Part shown: in pieces, positions 10,131 through 20,731 of the stretch | How positions within the stretch are numbered: position 1 is the stretch's first letter | Layout of the letters: every line of letters starts with the position of its first letter | Assembly (NCBI RefSeq): GCF_029227915.1 | Contig: NC_079875.1 | Location: 25,802,001 to 25,866,000 of the forward strand | Direction: 5' to 3' | Length of the DNA stretch: 64,000 nucleotides | Source: Hydractinia symbiolongicarpus | Lineage: Eukaryota; Cnidaria; Hydrozoa; Anthoathecata; Hydractiniidae | Made by a program: the position numbers and the translations under genes | Notes under the pieces: model-generated | The model's input: only the letters and a program-made list of their open reading frames with translations | What the model was told of the DNA's origin: nothing | Databases searched by the model: none

Positions 10131-10670
10131 AAGAATATTTTAACCAGAATGAGTCAGCAAGGGGGCTTGACTACACTCAGTCTTGTCTTTGGAGAGTGAC
10201 GACTCCACTTATTACCCCAGTTAAAACAAAAAAAAAAATAGCAGGGGTGTTTGATCACACATGATCTTGTCTTTGGAGAGTAACGACTCCACTTATTACC
10301 TGACTTGAAAACAAAGAATAGCACAGTTGAACAGAAAGGGGTCAAAGTTTACTTTAGGAAGATAGGGATGTCTAGTTTCTGCTGATGACCGTCCGCGGAC
10401 CTCTTCGAGGTGGCCCAGCTAGACATTCAGGGTACTTAGGTTCAGAAATATGGGTCGAAACCTACCTGCCCTTGGTTAAAGTTCTGTTCATCTTTTCAAA
10501 TGTGTTGTGTCCTTTTTATTTTGTTATATATATTTTTTTATTAATTCCTTGTAAAAAGGGAGAATTATGCTTTTAGAGGCATTTTCTCTAGAGGAGTACA
10601 ACCTCTAGCTTATTTCCAAAGACCTAACAGGTTGAGTTCATCATTGCGGTGGCTTGCCACCTCTTTGTAA
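10131..10670 (+). repeat. 3' UTR of the second LINE-USP copy
   Basis: This carries the motif GGAGAGTGACGACTCCACTT at 10191 and a variant at 10275. It then has the TCTAG...CTAGA-bounded block (10372-10425) and the end AGAGGAGTACAACCTCTAG...CCTAACAGGTTGAGTTCATCATTG (10578-10650), all in the same order as 2679-3580. In this copy the block after the first stem contains TGGCCCAGC and GGTCGAAACC about 40 bp apart, reminiscent of pol III A and B boxes. The arms do not fold as a tRNA. Confidence 0.55.
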
Positions 10671-11630
10671 ATTATTTTCTTAATTTAGTTCAATATGTTT
10701 TTATAGTGCTTCGAAATATTCCAATCTATATTCTTTACACATTTATTCTGTCTTAAGAAGTTCCATGATTTTTTATATTTGCTTGCCGTCCAGTATCTCG
10801 GCAGGAATCTTGAAGTGGAGTTATTATTTTCTTGTAATGATTCCCTATAATGTTTTAGTATAAGAGCGCGCACCGGTCGGTAAAATACAAAAGCAGAGAA
10901 AATTACGTAGGCGCGTTTTCTATGGCCATCAATAAGTTGTAAAAGTAAGTTTCAAACAAAAGTGCTCTCTTCTGGGAGTATTAGGAGAAAACAAGATTAA
11001 AAATCAAGGCGGACAAAACTAGCTTTGTATCATCAAAAGATCGTTTCCTGACAAAATTGTTATTAAATTAACGGTCAATCTTATCGCGCCTATTTTATGA
11101 TAACATCTTACCAACAACAAGGAAAAAACTGTATCGTAAGGCCTTCATTATTATTTCAAAAGACTGAGGCAAGGATATATAAAGTTGCAGCGAATTGCTA
11201 TGGTAACCAATTAAAATCAATACTTTAAGCATTCTTCCTTTGTTAAATTGTGAATAATATTCTTCGTCAAGTTGGTCATTCTTTACATCTCGCTTGTTGT
11301 GGAAAAATTACTTCACAAATATTTTAAATTTACATTTGAAGAAAAAACTGATTCAAGATCAGAGAAGGGCAAAAAGGAGGCTGGCTTTGACTTGATTGCC
11401 GAATTTCATTATTATGGAAATAATAAGCAAGTCAAACCATGTAAACAAAATGTTCCTGCTGAATGCTTATGTTTTTTGGAGAATACACGAGTTCACAGCT
11501 TTGTTTCTTTTATTACAAAGCTCTTATTGAGAACACTGTTTTCAGTTCTTATTAGGCTTATTAGGTGCTTGGGTGTTCAACGGCGTTTCTAAACACGGCG
11601 TTTCGACGTTGGGTTTAGTCTCTCGGCTAG
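10671..11630. other. No supported gene
   Basis: AT-rich sequence. A plus-strand frame at 11272-11592 (106 codons) has no recognised domain and looks like chance coding. Confidence 0.45.
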
Positions 11631-11631
11631 T

Positions 11632-11755
11632 CCTGTTTCAGTACGAAAAATCGCAAATAAATGACACGCGTCACTTTCGAATGCCTGTTTGTCAATTCTG
11701 CGGCTAAAATATATAGAACCAGGGACGTTGTTGACTCTCAAACATGTCCCCCCTA
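11632..11755. repeat. Single ~120-bp satellite monomer
   Basis: TCAGTACGAAAAATCGCAAA..., AATGCC..GTTTGTCAATTCTGCGGCTAAAATATATAGAACC and GTTGTTGACTCT match the monomer of the 21.5-24.0 kb array in the same orientation. It lies just outside the left arm of the inverted duplication. Confidence 0.6.
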
Positions 11756-11949
11756 AGTCCAACTTTGTTACAATCGAATGTTAATCGAGAATTTAAAATA
11801 TTATACCAATTATAACGCCTTTTAATGTGTTCTATAATGGACTGTCGAAGAGTGTCAACAAATTTTCTGAACCAATAGAAGAAATATTAGATTAAGGCAT
11901 ATTAAACAAAAGTCAATTAAAGTAATACTGGTAACAAAAATAATATGTC

Positions 11950-13045
11950 TGCCTGAAAGTGTCAGGAACTCCGTAAAAAAACACCGTGATTTTACTTAAA
12001 AACTATAAGATAACTAAGATTTTAAAAAACAACAAATAACGGAGTGCCCCTTAACTCCTACGATGAAGAGCTTCTAAAAGCAAATACGAGCTATGGCAAC
12101 AAAAGACGTCCATTGTTTCACTGTTTAATTAAATATTTTTGGCGTGTGTCATTTGTGTTAAGTTGTTTGAGTATTGTGAAAATTGTCTTTAAAAGCACAA
12201 GTTAAAACGTTTTGTATATTTCTGTTAAATAGTTTTAAAAATACTTCCAGTACAGATCTTACGACGTTAAATATCAATTAAATTTAACCGTTCACGTTAT
12301 ACTTGGTTTGGAAAAGTAAATTCATTGTTTTATAGAACAGAAAGCCATATATTGCATTTGCTTTAATTAAAGGCTGTCTGATAATAAGTGTAGTGTTGCA
12401 GAAAAAAGCATAACACCGAAAAATTTCGGTCTGGAAAATACTCGATTGATTGTGCTGTAAGTAAAATATTATTTCAGGATATTATTACTTCCTTCGTAAG
12501 TTGATCGAATCATTTTTAAAACTTTTCTATTATTCTGGGTGCGATGCAATTTTGTTCATTCTAGGTTTATTGTTTGGTGATTATGCTGAATTTTGGAGGG
12601 GTATACTTTAAGTTTCATAATTTCGATTTGTTTTTCTTTTTTTTTTTTTTATTATTATTATTATTTACCCAGGATAGCCTCATCAGTTCCTATTGGTACT
12701 GCTATCAACGAGGGTCCTGCGAAGGGGGTCCTAGCGCATTTAAAGCTCCCATTTGAGCTACGAAAGTCGTGCAAGCACAGCAATCGCTCAACTAGACAAC
12801 CGCCTAAGATATCAATCCTATTCTCATGCTGAGCGCTAAGCAGAAAGGATAGATTCACACTTTTATAGTCTCTGGCATGACTCGGCCGGGGTTTGAACCC
12901 AAGACCTCCCGCACTGAAAGCGAACGCTCTACCACAAGGCTATCAGTCGGGATTCTTTATTTCTTCTTTCACAAAATAACAGTTGAATACATTTTATTAG
13001 CTCGTAGTGACATGTCACAGAATACCATTTCACATTATCTATCGA
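11950..13045 (+). repeat. First copy of an internal direct duplication in the left arm
   Basis: AACAAATAACGGAGTG, TCCTACGATGAAGAGCTTCT, TACTTGGTTTGGAAA, CATATATTGCATTTGCTT, GAATTTTGGAGGGGTATACTT and GCTCGTAGTGACATG occur in this order here. They occur again at 13600-13660 and 16090-16350, where the Penelope-like element splits the series. The right arm has only the first part. Confidence 0.6.
12630..12955 (-). repeat. tRNA-derived SINE (minus strand) with clear empty site
   Basis: Read on the minus strand it begins CCGACTGATAGCCTTGTGGTAGAGCG, which has a good A box. About 40 bp later comes GGTCTTGGGTTCAAACCCC, which has a good B box. It ends in a poly(A/AAT) tail (TTTTTTATTATTATTATT on the plus strand, 12635-12665). 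The duplicated paralogous site at 16285-16310 reads straight through (CGATTCTTAATTTCTTTTTTCAC), which shows the insertion and suggests a duplicated GATT..TTTCTT target. Minus-strand frames in this block are not genes. Confidence 0.75.
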
Positions 13046-13830
13046 CTTTTCTTCAACACCTTATTATCAAATTCTCATTTTTCATCACTTATATCTTTTC
13101 AGGTAATCTAGTTATATATCGGGCTAGAAATTTACATGTATAGGCGAGAATTAGATCTAACTACGCGCAAGACGTGATAAAAAAGAAATCGAACTTTATA
13201 CGAAGTTATATTATTCTTTCAATTTTTTTATCTTAAAAATGATCATGAAGTAAAAATAATTTTTTTAATATACAACGAAAGAAAATTGCTATTTCGAATT
13301 TTTTTAATGTTAGACTCGGTCCACGAATGCTCGAAAATCGTTGCAGAGTTAGTGCAACCCGGAATCTGGTAAACCCTGCACTAAATTTTGAATTTCAAAA
13401 TAGGAAAGTATTAAAAAAATGTATTTCTACTAAAATTCTGGATTTCTGATTTTCAATTAAATTTGAAATCAAATGGACACACGTTACATATTGTATGAAT
13501 TACAAGATTTTCTATGATACGAAAATCAAGAATACAAATATAGCGAATAACAGATTATCGTAATTTTTCTTAAAATTATACGATAACTATAAACTTTTAA
13601 TGACAACAAATAACGGAGTGTCTTGAAGCTCCTACGATGAAGAGCTTCTAAAAGCAAATACCAGCTATGGCAACAAAAGAAGTCTATTATTCCACTGCTT
13701 AATCAGATATTTTATTACTGGACAAACGCTGGCGTGTCCTTTGTTGTTTGAGTTTTGTGAAAGATATTTTTGAAAACACAAGTTAGAAGAGAGTTTTGTA
13801 TATTTTTGGTAAATATCTTTATAAAAATTA

Positions 13831-13880
13831 CGACACGTTTTATTTTTAACATGTTTCGACTTTACCAAAGTCATCTTCAG
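13831..13880 (-). ncRNA. Hammerhead-ribozyme-like motif at the PLE 3' end
   Basis: On the minus strand CTGAAGA (13880-13874) fits the CUGANGA core. It is followed by a 6-bp stem II (GACTTT/AAAGTC), then GAAAC (13857-13853). A 5-bp stem III (ACATG/CGTGT) closes at GTC (13834-13832), which would be the cleavage site. One extra nucleotide separates CUGANGA from stem II and stem I is not formed with the present flank. Hammerhead motifs in Penelope-like elements are known; activity here is inference. Confidence 0.4.
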
Positions 13881-14181
13881 AATATTATACAAAAGTTGAT
13901 ACATACACTCTTTATACAAAAATTGTTTCGAAAGTTATTTAAATATTTCCCAAAAGTACAATTTTATATGAATTATACACAAGCTAATCCATATTGACAA
14001 AATAATATAGATAAACTAACACAATTAGTTAAATAAAATTTATATACACAATTTGTTTAAGACAATTAAATATTTCCCAAAAGTACAATTTTTTAATTTT
14101 ATTAAATGAATTTACACATGCTAAATCAATATCTAAGTAACAAAAACGATATTGAACAAGCGGCTAATACAAAACATAAAA

Positions 14182-14790
14182 TTAAACGGATAAATTGATG
14201 ATGCAATGCTTAACTTGTTTATTGAGGTCTGGTTTCAACCTCAACCAAGAAATATGCATACCCTCTTTGAGTTTCCTCTGCCAATCAGTGTCTGCATAAT
14301 CCAAAATAGAGAAACAATTTTCGTTACATAGTAATTTACAGTTAAGATTTGACTGCATATGCTTAAATATTTGTGAGTTTTTATCAGTTTTCAAATGTTC
14401 TTTAACTCTACTAGAAATGTGCCTGGTGGTTTCACCCACATAGCTAGCATTACAACTAGCACAAACAAATTTATACACAAGTCCAGATTTAAAAGATTCA
14501 GGAACTCTGTCCTTGCAAGAAAAATTATCTTTAATTTTACACGACTTAAAAACGAGGCACACATTGATTTCTTTACACATCTTATTGACAAGTTGATTGA
14601 CTTTTTCTTTGGCAGTATTAGAGTACTTGCCAATAAAAGGCAATTTAAAATACCTCTTTTCTAATACATTAGTTGTCTCTGTACTGACAGCTGTAGAAAA
14701 ATTCTTATCAAGGTAATTTGAAATATGGCGGTTTACCAGTTTTGTAGGAAAAAAGTTTTTTCTCAAAATTTCAGTCAGAGCCTTAATTTA
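14182..14790 (-). pseudogene. Penelope-like element: GIY-YIG endonuclease region
   Basis: The C-terminal part of the PLE protein. The GIY-YIG pattern appears as LVYKFVCASCNASYVGETTR followed by SSRVKEHLKTD, with the Cys pair CASC typical of the PLE endonuclease linker. The open frame covers 14182-14766 and its upstream end is cut from the RT by a frameshift near 14785 (the reading ALTEILRKNFF continues the protein). In PLEs this nuclease cleaves target DNA for reverse transcription. Confidence 0.7.
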
Positions 14791-15640
14791 ATGTCAAAGT
14801 GTTTCCAACTGTTGTTAATTTTGAAAGTCCTATCAATTAGTGTTTTAATGAGACCTATTTTATAGATTTTGGGAGTGAAACTAAAATAATTAGTTAAAAG
14901 GCCAGTATAGGTTGACTTATGGAACACAGAAGTATAAAATTGGTCACTGGTGTTCTCAATTAAAATCTCAAGAAAAGGAAGTTTACCATCAACTTGTTTT
15001 TCTAAGGTAAATTTTATATTAGGGTGTCTCTGATTCAAGTATTCAAAAAAGGCCAAAGCTTCACTTTCATCGTTAAATAAAGCAAAGATGTCATCCACAT
15101 ATCTTCGGTAGTATGTTGGCCACAACCCGAGTAATTTTTTATCCATTCCTTTTCTTTAACGTCCATGAAAAGATTCGCTAAAATAGGTGCCAGCGGCGAG
15201 CCCATGGCAACACCATCGACCTGTTCATACATTTCATTATTGAACAAAAAATTCGAGGATGACGTTGCAAAAACGAATAATTGTTTTAGTTCAGATTTTG
15301 TGATTTTGAGTTTACGATTTCCGGCAATTACAAGTTGAACTGCAAGATCTAATGTTTCATTCAATGGTATGTTCGTGAAAAGACTACAAACATCAAAAGA
15401 AACCATAAACTTGTCGGATTTACTCACCTTTTTTAATTCCTCATCGAAAGTGAAAGTATCTGCAGTACAGTAATCCTTGGGAATTACAGCAGATAATAAA
15501 CCACCTAAAAACTTGGCAAGTTGATCGTTACATGTGCCTATAGAAGATATAATAGGCCTAAATTTAGGTAAATTTTCAAAAGATTTATGCATTTTAGGAA
15601 GGCCGTATATTCTGGCCGGTTAAGAACCACTGGGATATAT
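14775..15640 (-). pseudogene. Penelope-like element: reverse transcriptase core
   Basis: Motifs in order on the minus strand are YGLPKMHK, FRPIISSIGT, FMVSFDVCSLFTNIPLNET (first catalytic Asp), DGVAMGSPLAPILANLFMD, then TYYRRYVDDIFALF (the YVDD catalytic pair) and LPFLEILI. A stop codon lies near 15618 (GS*PARIYGLPK) and a frameshift near 15150 separates the FMD block from the YVDD block. The enzyme is therefore inactive in this copy. Confidence 0.75.
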
Positions 15641-15685
15641 ATCGTTGTACACTTTGTCACTAAAAAAACCTTTTTTCTTTAAATT

Positions 15686-15985
15686 CTAAAGAAAACGTTG
15701 TAACTGTCCTTCTCTCTTCAATGTTGGATCTTCGTCGAGTTTTTTAAATTTAGTAGTATCTAAAATGATATCCAAGATGCCTTTTTCATAATCCTTTCTG
15801 TCTAAGATTACTACCCCATTTCCCTTGTCCGGCTTTAAAATAACAATATTGTTTTTCTTCAACTTTTTCAGGATACCATGTTTTTTGATAACTTCGCGAC
15901 TGGGTCGGTAATCGTGGTAATAACTTTCCGCAATATGTGATAGGCTGGACTTTAAAAGATTATCATCATTTTTTTCTTTCAAATA
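15686..15985 (-). pseudogene. Penelope-like element: RT N-terminal region
   Basis: The segment contains KKNNIVILKPDKGNGVVILD, the conserved 'KADKGN' block of PLE reverse transcriptases, followed by KFKKLDEDPT. A stop at 15686-15688 separates it from the RT core. The usual further N-terminal region is missing, so the insertion is 5'-truncated at about 15985. Confidence 0.65.
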
Positions 15986-16750
15986 AATAAATAATTTTAA
16001 AAAATAATAAATAATTTTAAAAATAATTCCACGACAGAGTTTATGTAAGGGGGAATATGTTACGACCTAAAATATAAAATAACTTTAACCGTTTACTATA
16101 TACTTGGTTTGGAAATGTAAATTTATTGGTTTACAGAAAGCTATATATTGCATTTGCTTAAATAAAGGCTGTTTGTTGCAAAAGCTTATCTGTTATTGTG
16201 GGTGTGATACAATTTCGTGTATTCTAGGTTTCTAATGTTTGGTGGTTATGCTGAATTTTGGAGGGGTATACTTTTAGATTCATAATCTCGATTCTTAATT
16301 TCTTTTTTCACAAAATATTAGTTTTATTCAATTTATTGGCTCGTAGTGATATGACACAGAGTACACTTTATTTGTCATGCATCGTAATGTAAGCATCGAT
16401 CTAAACAATATAAGAAAATGCACAAATGCTGAATTCAAAAGCTATGCATCCCTATACATAAATAATCATGTCATTGACATGAATATTTATGCATGGGAAT
16501 GCAGATAATATTTTCAAATTTTATGCTGATTCACACATTTTTTAAATTACTTGTATATTTTTAAACCTTACTTAACTGTGTGAAATCACTGTAAAAGTTT
16601 CTTCTTATCAGAATGCGTGGTGAGGTTTGCTCTTAACAAAAGTTTAATCCCGAGCATTTGAAGTAATACTGTTCATCAATAATATACTGAACCATCTCAC
16701 TCAGCAGTAATAAATAAGATTCTTTAAATATTTTTATTTTTAGAAGTAAA

Positions 16751-17007
16751 ATGGCTTTATCAAAAGTTGAGCTTGCTGCAATGTTGGAATGCAAGATTTG
16801 TTTGGACACCTATCATCAGCCTAAACAACTGAACTGCGGACATACTTATTGTCAAGCTTGTCTAGATGGTATTTTAGTGTTTATGGAAGATGGTAGTGCT
16901 GAACTACCTTGTCCAGTGAGATGTACTAAAAAGACAATAATTACTCACGAACAAACAACTTCCTCATTAATGAAAGTGTTTGCATTAACTGTCATTTTGG
17001 ACAAAGT
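16751..17007 (+). CDS. TRIM-ankyrin gene 1, exon 1 (RING finger)
   Basis: The exon starts at ATG 16751 and encodes a C3HC4-type RING near the N-terminus: ECKICLDTYHQPKQLNCGHTYCQACLD, then CPVRC. RING fingers of this kind recruit E2-ubiquitin and act as E3 ligases. The exon ends at 17007 in phase 2 with a good donor (AAAGT|GTAAGT). The next exon begins after TTATCCATAG at 17428. The paralogous exon at 39322-39578 has the same length (257 nt) and the same donor, but carries a nonsense codon where this one has Gln in YCQACL. This RING is therefore the intact one of the pair. Confidence 0.75.
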
Positions 17008-17427
17008 GTAAGTTAATTGTATGCACATAATACTGAAAGACGCTCATTTTGTATTTCTCTCAATTGTAGGAATGTTTATTATAGAAAAACGCGCAAGGAA
17101 ATAACACAGACATAATTTAAGAAAAAGTTTTTAGTTCCTAACATTTCAGTTCGTTTGGATGTAAACAAAAAATAAATTTTCAAATCTGATAGTTCTTCAG
17201 GAAAGAATAACAAACATAGAAAAATGATATTTTAAAGCAAACAAATTTATATCAAATATTTATAATTTATCGTAGCTAACAAGTGTTCAAAATATAAAAA
17301 CAAAGTAAGAACAATCGCAGCTCATGGTCGTTATAAAAATTGTATAGCATATGTCAAGAAACTCACTATAATGGAATATGAGGATATATAATTTGATAAT
17401 ATAGAATTATTATTACCTTATCCATAG

Positions 17428-18346
17428 GTCAACGGGTAAAAATGTTAAATCTTTATGTCAGCAAAGTAAAGAATGTAAGCAGATAAGCAGCTATTCCTGT
17501 ACAACATGCAGTTTAAAGATCTGTGAAAAATGTCAAAACCTTCATTCTTGTTCCAACAATCATATATCAATGTCATTTTCAATCCAAAATTGCAAGAACT
17601 TCAACCATTGTGTACGCAACATGTCTCGCTTGCAAAATTTGTCTGTATTGATTGTGAAAATTTGTTAACATGTGTTTATTGCAAACACCGACAACATAAG
17701 AATCACAGAATCAAAACGATAGATGAATTTGGTGTGGAAGCCAAAAAGTGGTTTCAATCGTTTATCACTTTATTCGATGAAGCAAAAGTGGTGTTGGAAA
17801 AGTTAACAAGAAAATACAGTGACGCTCTAACAAATTTAGAGAAAGAAAGGGAAGTATTTGTTCAAAAATTAAAAGAAAGAAAGTTAAAACGATTAGAAGA
17901 GTATCTCAAAATGGTAAATAAAGAAGAAGAAGATCTATTGCGGATATTCGATGAGAAATCTGAAGAATTTAAAGCAAAATTGACTTGTGATGGTTTTGTC
18001 GACAGTAAGAAAGTACAAGAATTTGCAGATTACGTTCAAGCTTTTAATTTAAAATCACATTTTGAGTTAGTTACAGAAAAGTTGGAAATTGAACGACAAT
18101 TTCGCAGGCTATCCTCGTTTCCAAGAACTATCCCAACATTCAATTCACATCTTCATCAAATGAACAAAGCAGATATTTTGTCAAATCCATTGGGAGAAAT
18201 AAATATTTCAATAGATGACGTCACCACTGTTGGTGTAGATCCCAATGAATGTTCTGTTTATAGAAACTTGATTGATGAAGTTGAAACCCAACCCAACTAT
18301 TCCCAATTAACAACTGATCTAATGAACTTAGTTGAAAGTCTGAAAA
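17428..18346 (+). CDS. TRIM-ankyrin gene 1, exon 2 (B-boxes and coiled coil), with a 1-nt frameshift
   Basis: Entering in phase with exon 1, the first part encodes a B-box-like cysteine block (CQQSKECKQISSYSCTTC, CEKCQNLHSC). After about 17560 the frame of the long open reading frame 17530-18384 takes over. It holds a second B-box (LCTQHVSLAKFVCIDC, CVYCKHRQHKNH) and then a charged coiled-coil stretch (LTRKYSDALTNLEKEREVF, LKERKLKRLEEYLKMVNKEE). Comparison with gene 2 indicates loss of one A near 17556-17560. Translation from ATG 17530 would give a RING-less product in frame with the rest. The exon ends at 18346 (CTGAAAA|GTGAGT), phase 1. It is 919 nt, the same as its paralogue. Confidence 0.7.
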
Positions 18347-18423
18347 GTGAGTTTTTCATTTTATTCATTAAAGTTTTAACATAAATTATGTGAATTTTAA
18401 AAATTTTTTATTGTATCTTATAG

Positions 18424-18763
18424 AGTACGAGAAACCAATTGTAAATCCTTCTTCTGGAAAACAACAACAGAAGTAGGTATATTTTAAATCCTCTATGTGT
18501 TACTTGTCATCGTCTCTACACATCACCATATTGATCATAATCAGAATTTGTTGTCATTGAACTGTTTTAAATGATTGATATATCATTACAACTGCTTCAA
18601 TATTTGTCGCATACAATAAAAATGTTTGTACAGCCTGTTTGTTAAATGCTTATACAGATTGATAAAGGTTAAAAGATAACAGTAATATAATTAACGGTGT
18701 TTTTATTTAGTGATGTAAAGCCAAAAAGTTTCCAGCTTGCTGAGAAGCGTTACTCTTTTAAAG
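18424..18763 (+). CDS. TRIM-ankyrin gene 1, exons 3 and 4 (linker)
   Basis: Two small exons join the coiled coil to the ankyrin exon. Exon 3 is 18424-18472 (after CTTATAG; KYEKPIVNPSSGKQQQ) and would use a donor at AA|GTAGGT, which avoids the in-frame TAG. Exon 4 is 18711-18763 (after TTTATTTAG; NDVKPKSFQLAEKRYSFK) with donor G|GTATGA, phase 1. Lengths (49 and 53 nt), phases and splice sites are conserved in gene 2 at 37856-37904 and 37558-37610. This supports both as real exons despite their size. Confidence 0.6.
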
Positions 18764-18885
18764 GTATGAAGCTTTTTATGTGGTGGAGATAGGTTAATTT
18801 TTCTCGACACACAGTAATTGTGGTATTGCTAAAAGACTATTACTACCTAAAACAGGTTGTATATGTAATAACTTGAGCACAAGTG

Positions 18886-19028
18886 ATATAAAAAAGATCA
18901 TTTAAAATTTACAATAAAATACACGAAGCTTTTCGTAAATAATCCTTACTTACCTGAATATGTTAAGTTTTATTTACAAAAAGCTTCGTGTATTTTATTG
19001 TAAATTTTAAATGTTCTTTTTTTATATA
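18886..19028. repeat. Long perfect-looking inverted repeat in the gene 1 intron
   Basis: Two arms of about 55 bp (18886-18942 and 18971-19028, core AATACACGAAGCTTTT / AAAAGCTTCGTGTATT) flank a ~28-bp loop. The corresponding intron position in gene 2 lacks it and instead holds a LINE/SINE tail. It therefore behaves as a small foldback element or MITE inserted after the duplication. Confidence 0.6.
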
Positions 19029-20009
19029 ATAATCCTACTATGGCGAAGAAAACAATTTAGTAAGCAAAAGTATTATTCCAATGCTATTAATTCTTAACAC
19101 TCATCAACTTTGAAAGTTTTTCTTGTTGCTGTGTACTGTGCATAGTACTGTTCAGATCTGTACGCTAGGCTTTGAAAAAAATTTTCTCGCCAAAACTTAA
19201 ATTATTTTAAGATAAAACCGATATGCTGAAAGAGATTTTAGGCGAGAAAAACTGGGGCTAGTTCTCTGGCGTTACGCAGAAATTAGACTTAATTTATTCG
19301 TCCCTATATGTAGTTTTTGATGATTAACAGTACTGTCAATCCCATTTTTTACCACTTGTAGTTTACTGTAGTACTATTACTCCAATTTTCACCACTCGTA
19401 GCACAATAGATGTTCTTCTCCACTTCTTCCCCCTAAATATTTATACTTGCTGAGCCAATCAAAGCCAGTCTGCCTCCTTTCATTTTGATTCTTAACAACT
19501 CACCGTGTTACTGTAATGTCACTTGCCACTTTTAAAATTTAAAAAAAACTCTTTAAGAATCCAAATAAAACTGCCGCCCTAGATAACACCTACTAATGAT
19601 AATTCCTCACTGAACTATCCATCCCTGCCCTCCCGTACAACTACTGCTTGCTAATATCGACTAAATACATGCTATAAGCAGCGACTTCCACGGTTTTCTT
19701 ACATAAATAATTTTATAAGAACAGGAGCCTTTCCTTTCTGGCAAATACAAATAACAAAAGAACAACTTTAGGTTCAAATCGTTGTTTCTAAAACTAAGAA
19801 CAACCTGATTTTCGTCGTAAAGTAAAAACAATACAAAATGTAAATTCTCTTGGCTCTCAATAACTTTCACCCAGAATCTTTATTCTTCAATAATTAGGCT
19901 CTTTTAAAAGAGAATAGCTTGAAAGAGCATGTGGAGATTCTTTTTATAAAAAAATTTCGTTTTTTATATGATTTTTATTTTCCTGTTTTCCTTTTTTAGT
20001 TTAAAATTT

Positions 20010-20185
20010 GTAACTCGCAATATGATACGTTAAACTCGCAGTTGAAAATTTTTAACTGGCACTAGATATGATAAATCGCAGTTTAAAATTTGTAACTCGC
20101 AATATGATACGTTAAACTCGCAGTTTAAAATTTTTAACTGGCACTAGATATGATAAACTTGCGGTATAAAATTTGCACACTGTTA
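20010..20185. repeat. 41-bp minisatellite, about four units
   Basis: GCAGTTTAAAATTTGTAACTCGC and ATATGATAAACTCGC-type half units alternate with a period of about 41 bp (about 82 bp for the two-unit pattern). This is the reverse complement of the much longer array at 35770-36447 in the same intron of gene 2. Confidence 0.65.
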
Positions 20186-20731
20186 GGTTGCACCTAATCA
20201 AAATCGAGGATAAAAACTAACAGCGTTTTTCTTCTTTCAGAGGACTGTAAATAAAACTAATGCGTGCAAAAAATGGAAACATTGAACGAAGATGTCACCC
20301 AAGTCAACTGCGAACGCCCGCGGCAACTTTGTTTCCAGGGAATTTACATTAATAATAAAACAGAATATCAAATATGCACTTTAAATTTTTACACTTAGTC
20401 GTATATCAGTTTAAAAAATGATGAGTTTAATTTTTATTGTTTACGAAAAATGACATAACCCAAATAAACTTATTAACAATTATGTTCTTAAAGTTTTAAT
20501 TTTTAGACAATTGACTATATAAATGTTTTTAAAACTTAAGAGGTTAGAAATAGAGATTACTATTGAAATTTTGCGCCGACTGCGAACTTCGGCCCTGTTT
20601 CATTTAGCGCAAATTTATTTCATGAGTCAGAAATTTGAGAAAGAAAGTATTCCATGACAATAATTTTTTAATTTAAAGTTTCCACCGTTGTCATTTTTGT
20701 TTTTAATTAATACCACATAACTTGTGTTTAG

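Larger units (their letters stand above)
13830..15985 (-). mobile_element. Penelope-like element (RT plus GIY-YIG), 5'-truncated
   Basis: The element reads, on the minus strand, RT N-terminal part, RT core with YVDD, then a GIY-YIG-type endonuclease. This is the domain order of Penelope-like retroelements. The insertion is bounded by comparison with the paralogous flanks: host sequence ends near 13829 and resumes near 15990-16017. AT-rich similar words (AAATATCTTTATAAAAATT and AAATAATTTTAAAAATAATT) on both sides may be a diverged target duplication. Near the 3' end two ~118-bp degenerate repeats share ATTTCCCAAAAGTACAATTTT (about 13943 and 14070). Confidence 0.75.

Noticed and set aside
10375-10465. 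CTGATGA followed by a GTCGAAAC in the 3' UTR of the second LINE-USP copy, suggesting a hammerhead ribozyme
   Set aside because: The GAAA is about 70 nt away with no stem II joining it to the core, and the first copy has CTGAAAA instead of CTGATGA.
11272-11592. 106-codon plus-strand frame
   Set aside because: No recognisable motif, no splice or start context, and no counterpart elsewhere in the window.
12877-12955. tRNA gene on the minus strand
   Set aside because: A and B boxes are good but it continues into a SINE body with an A-rich tail, and an empty paralogous site shows it is an insertion.
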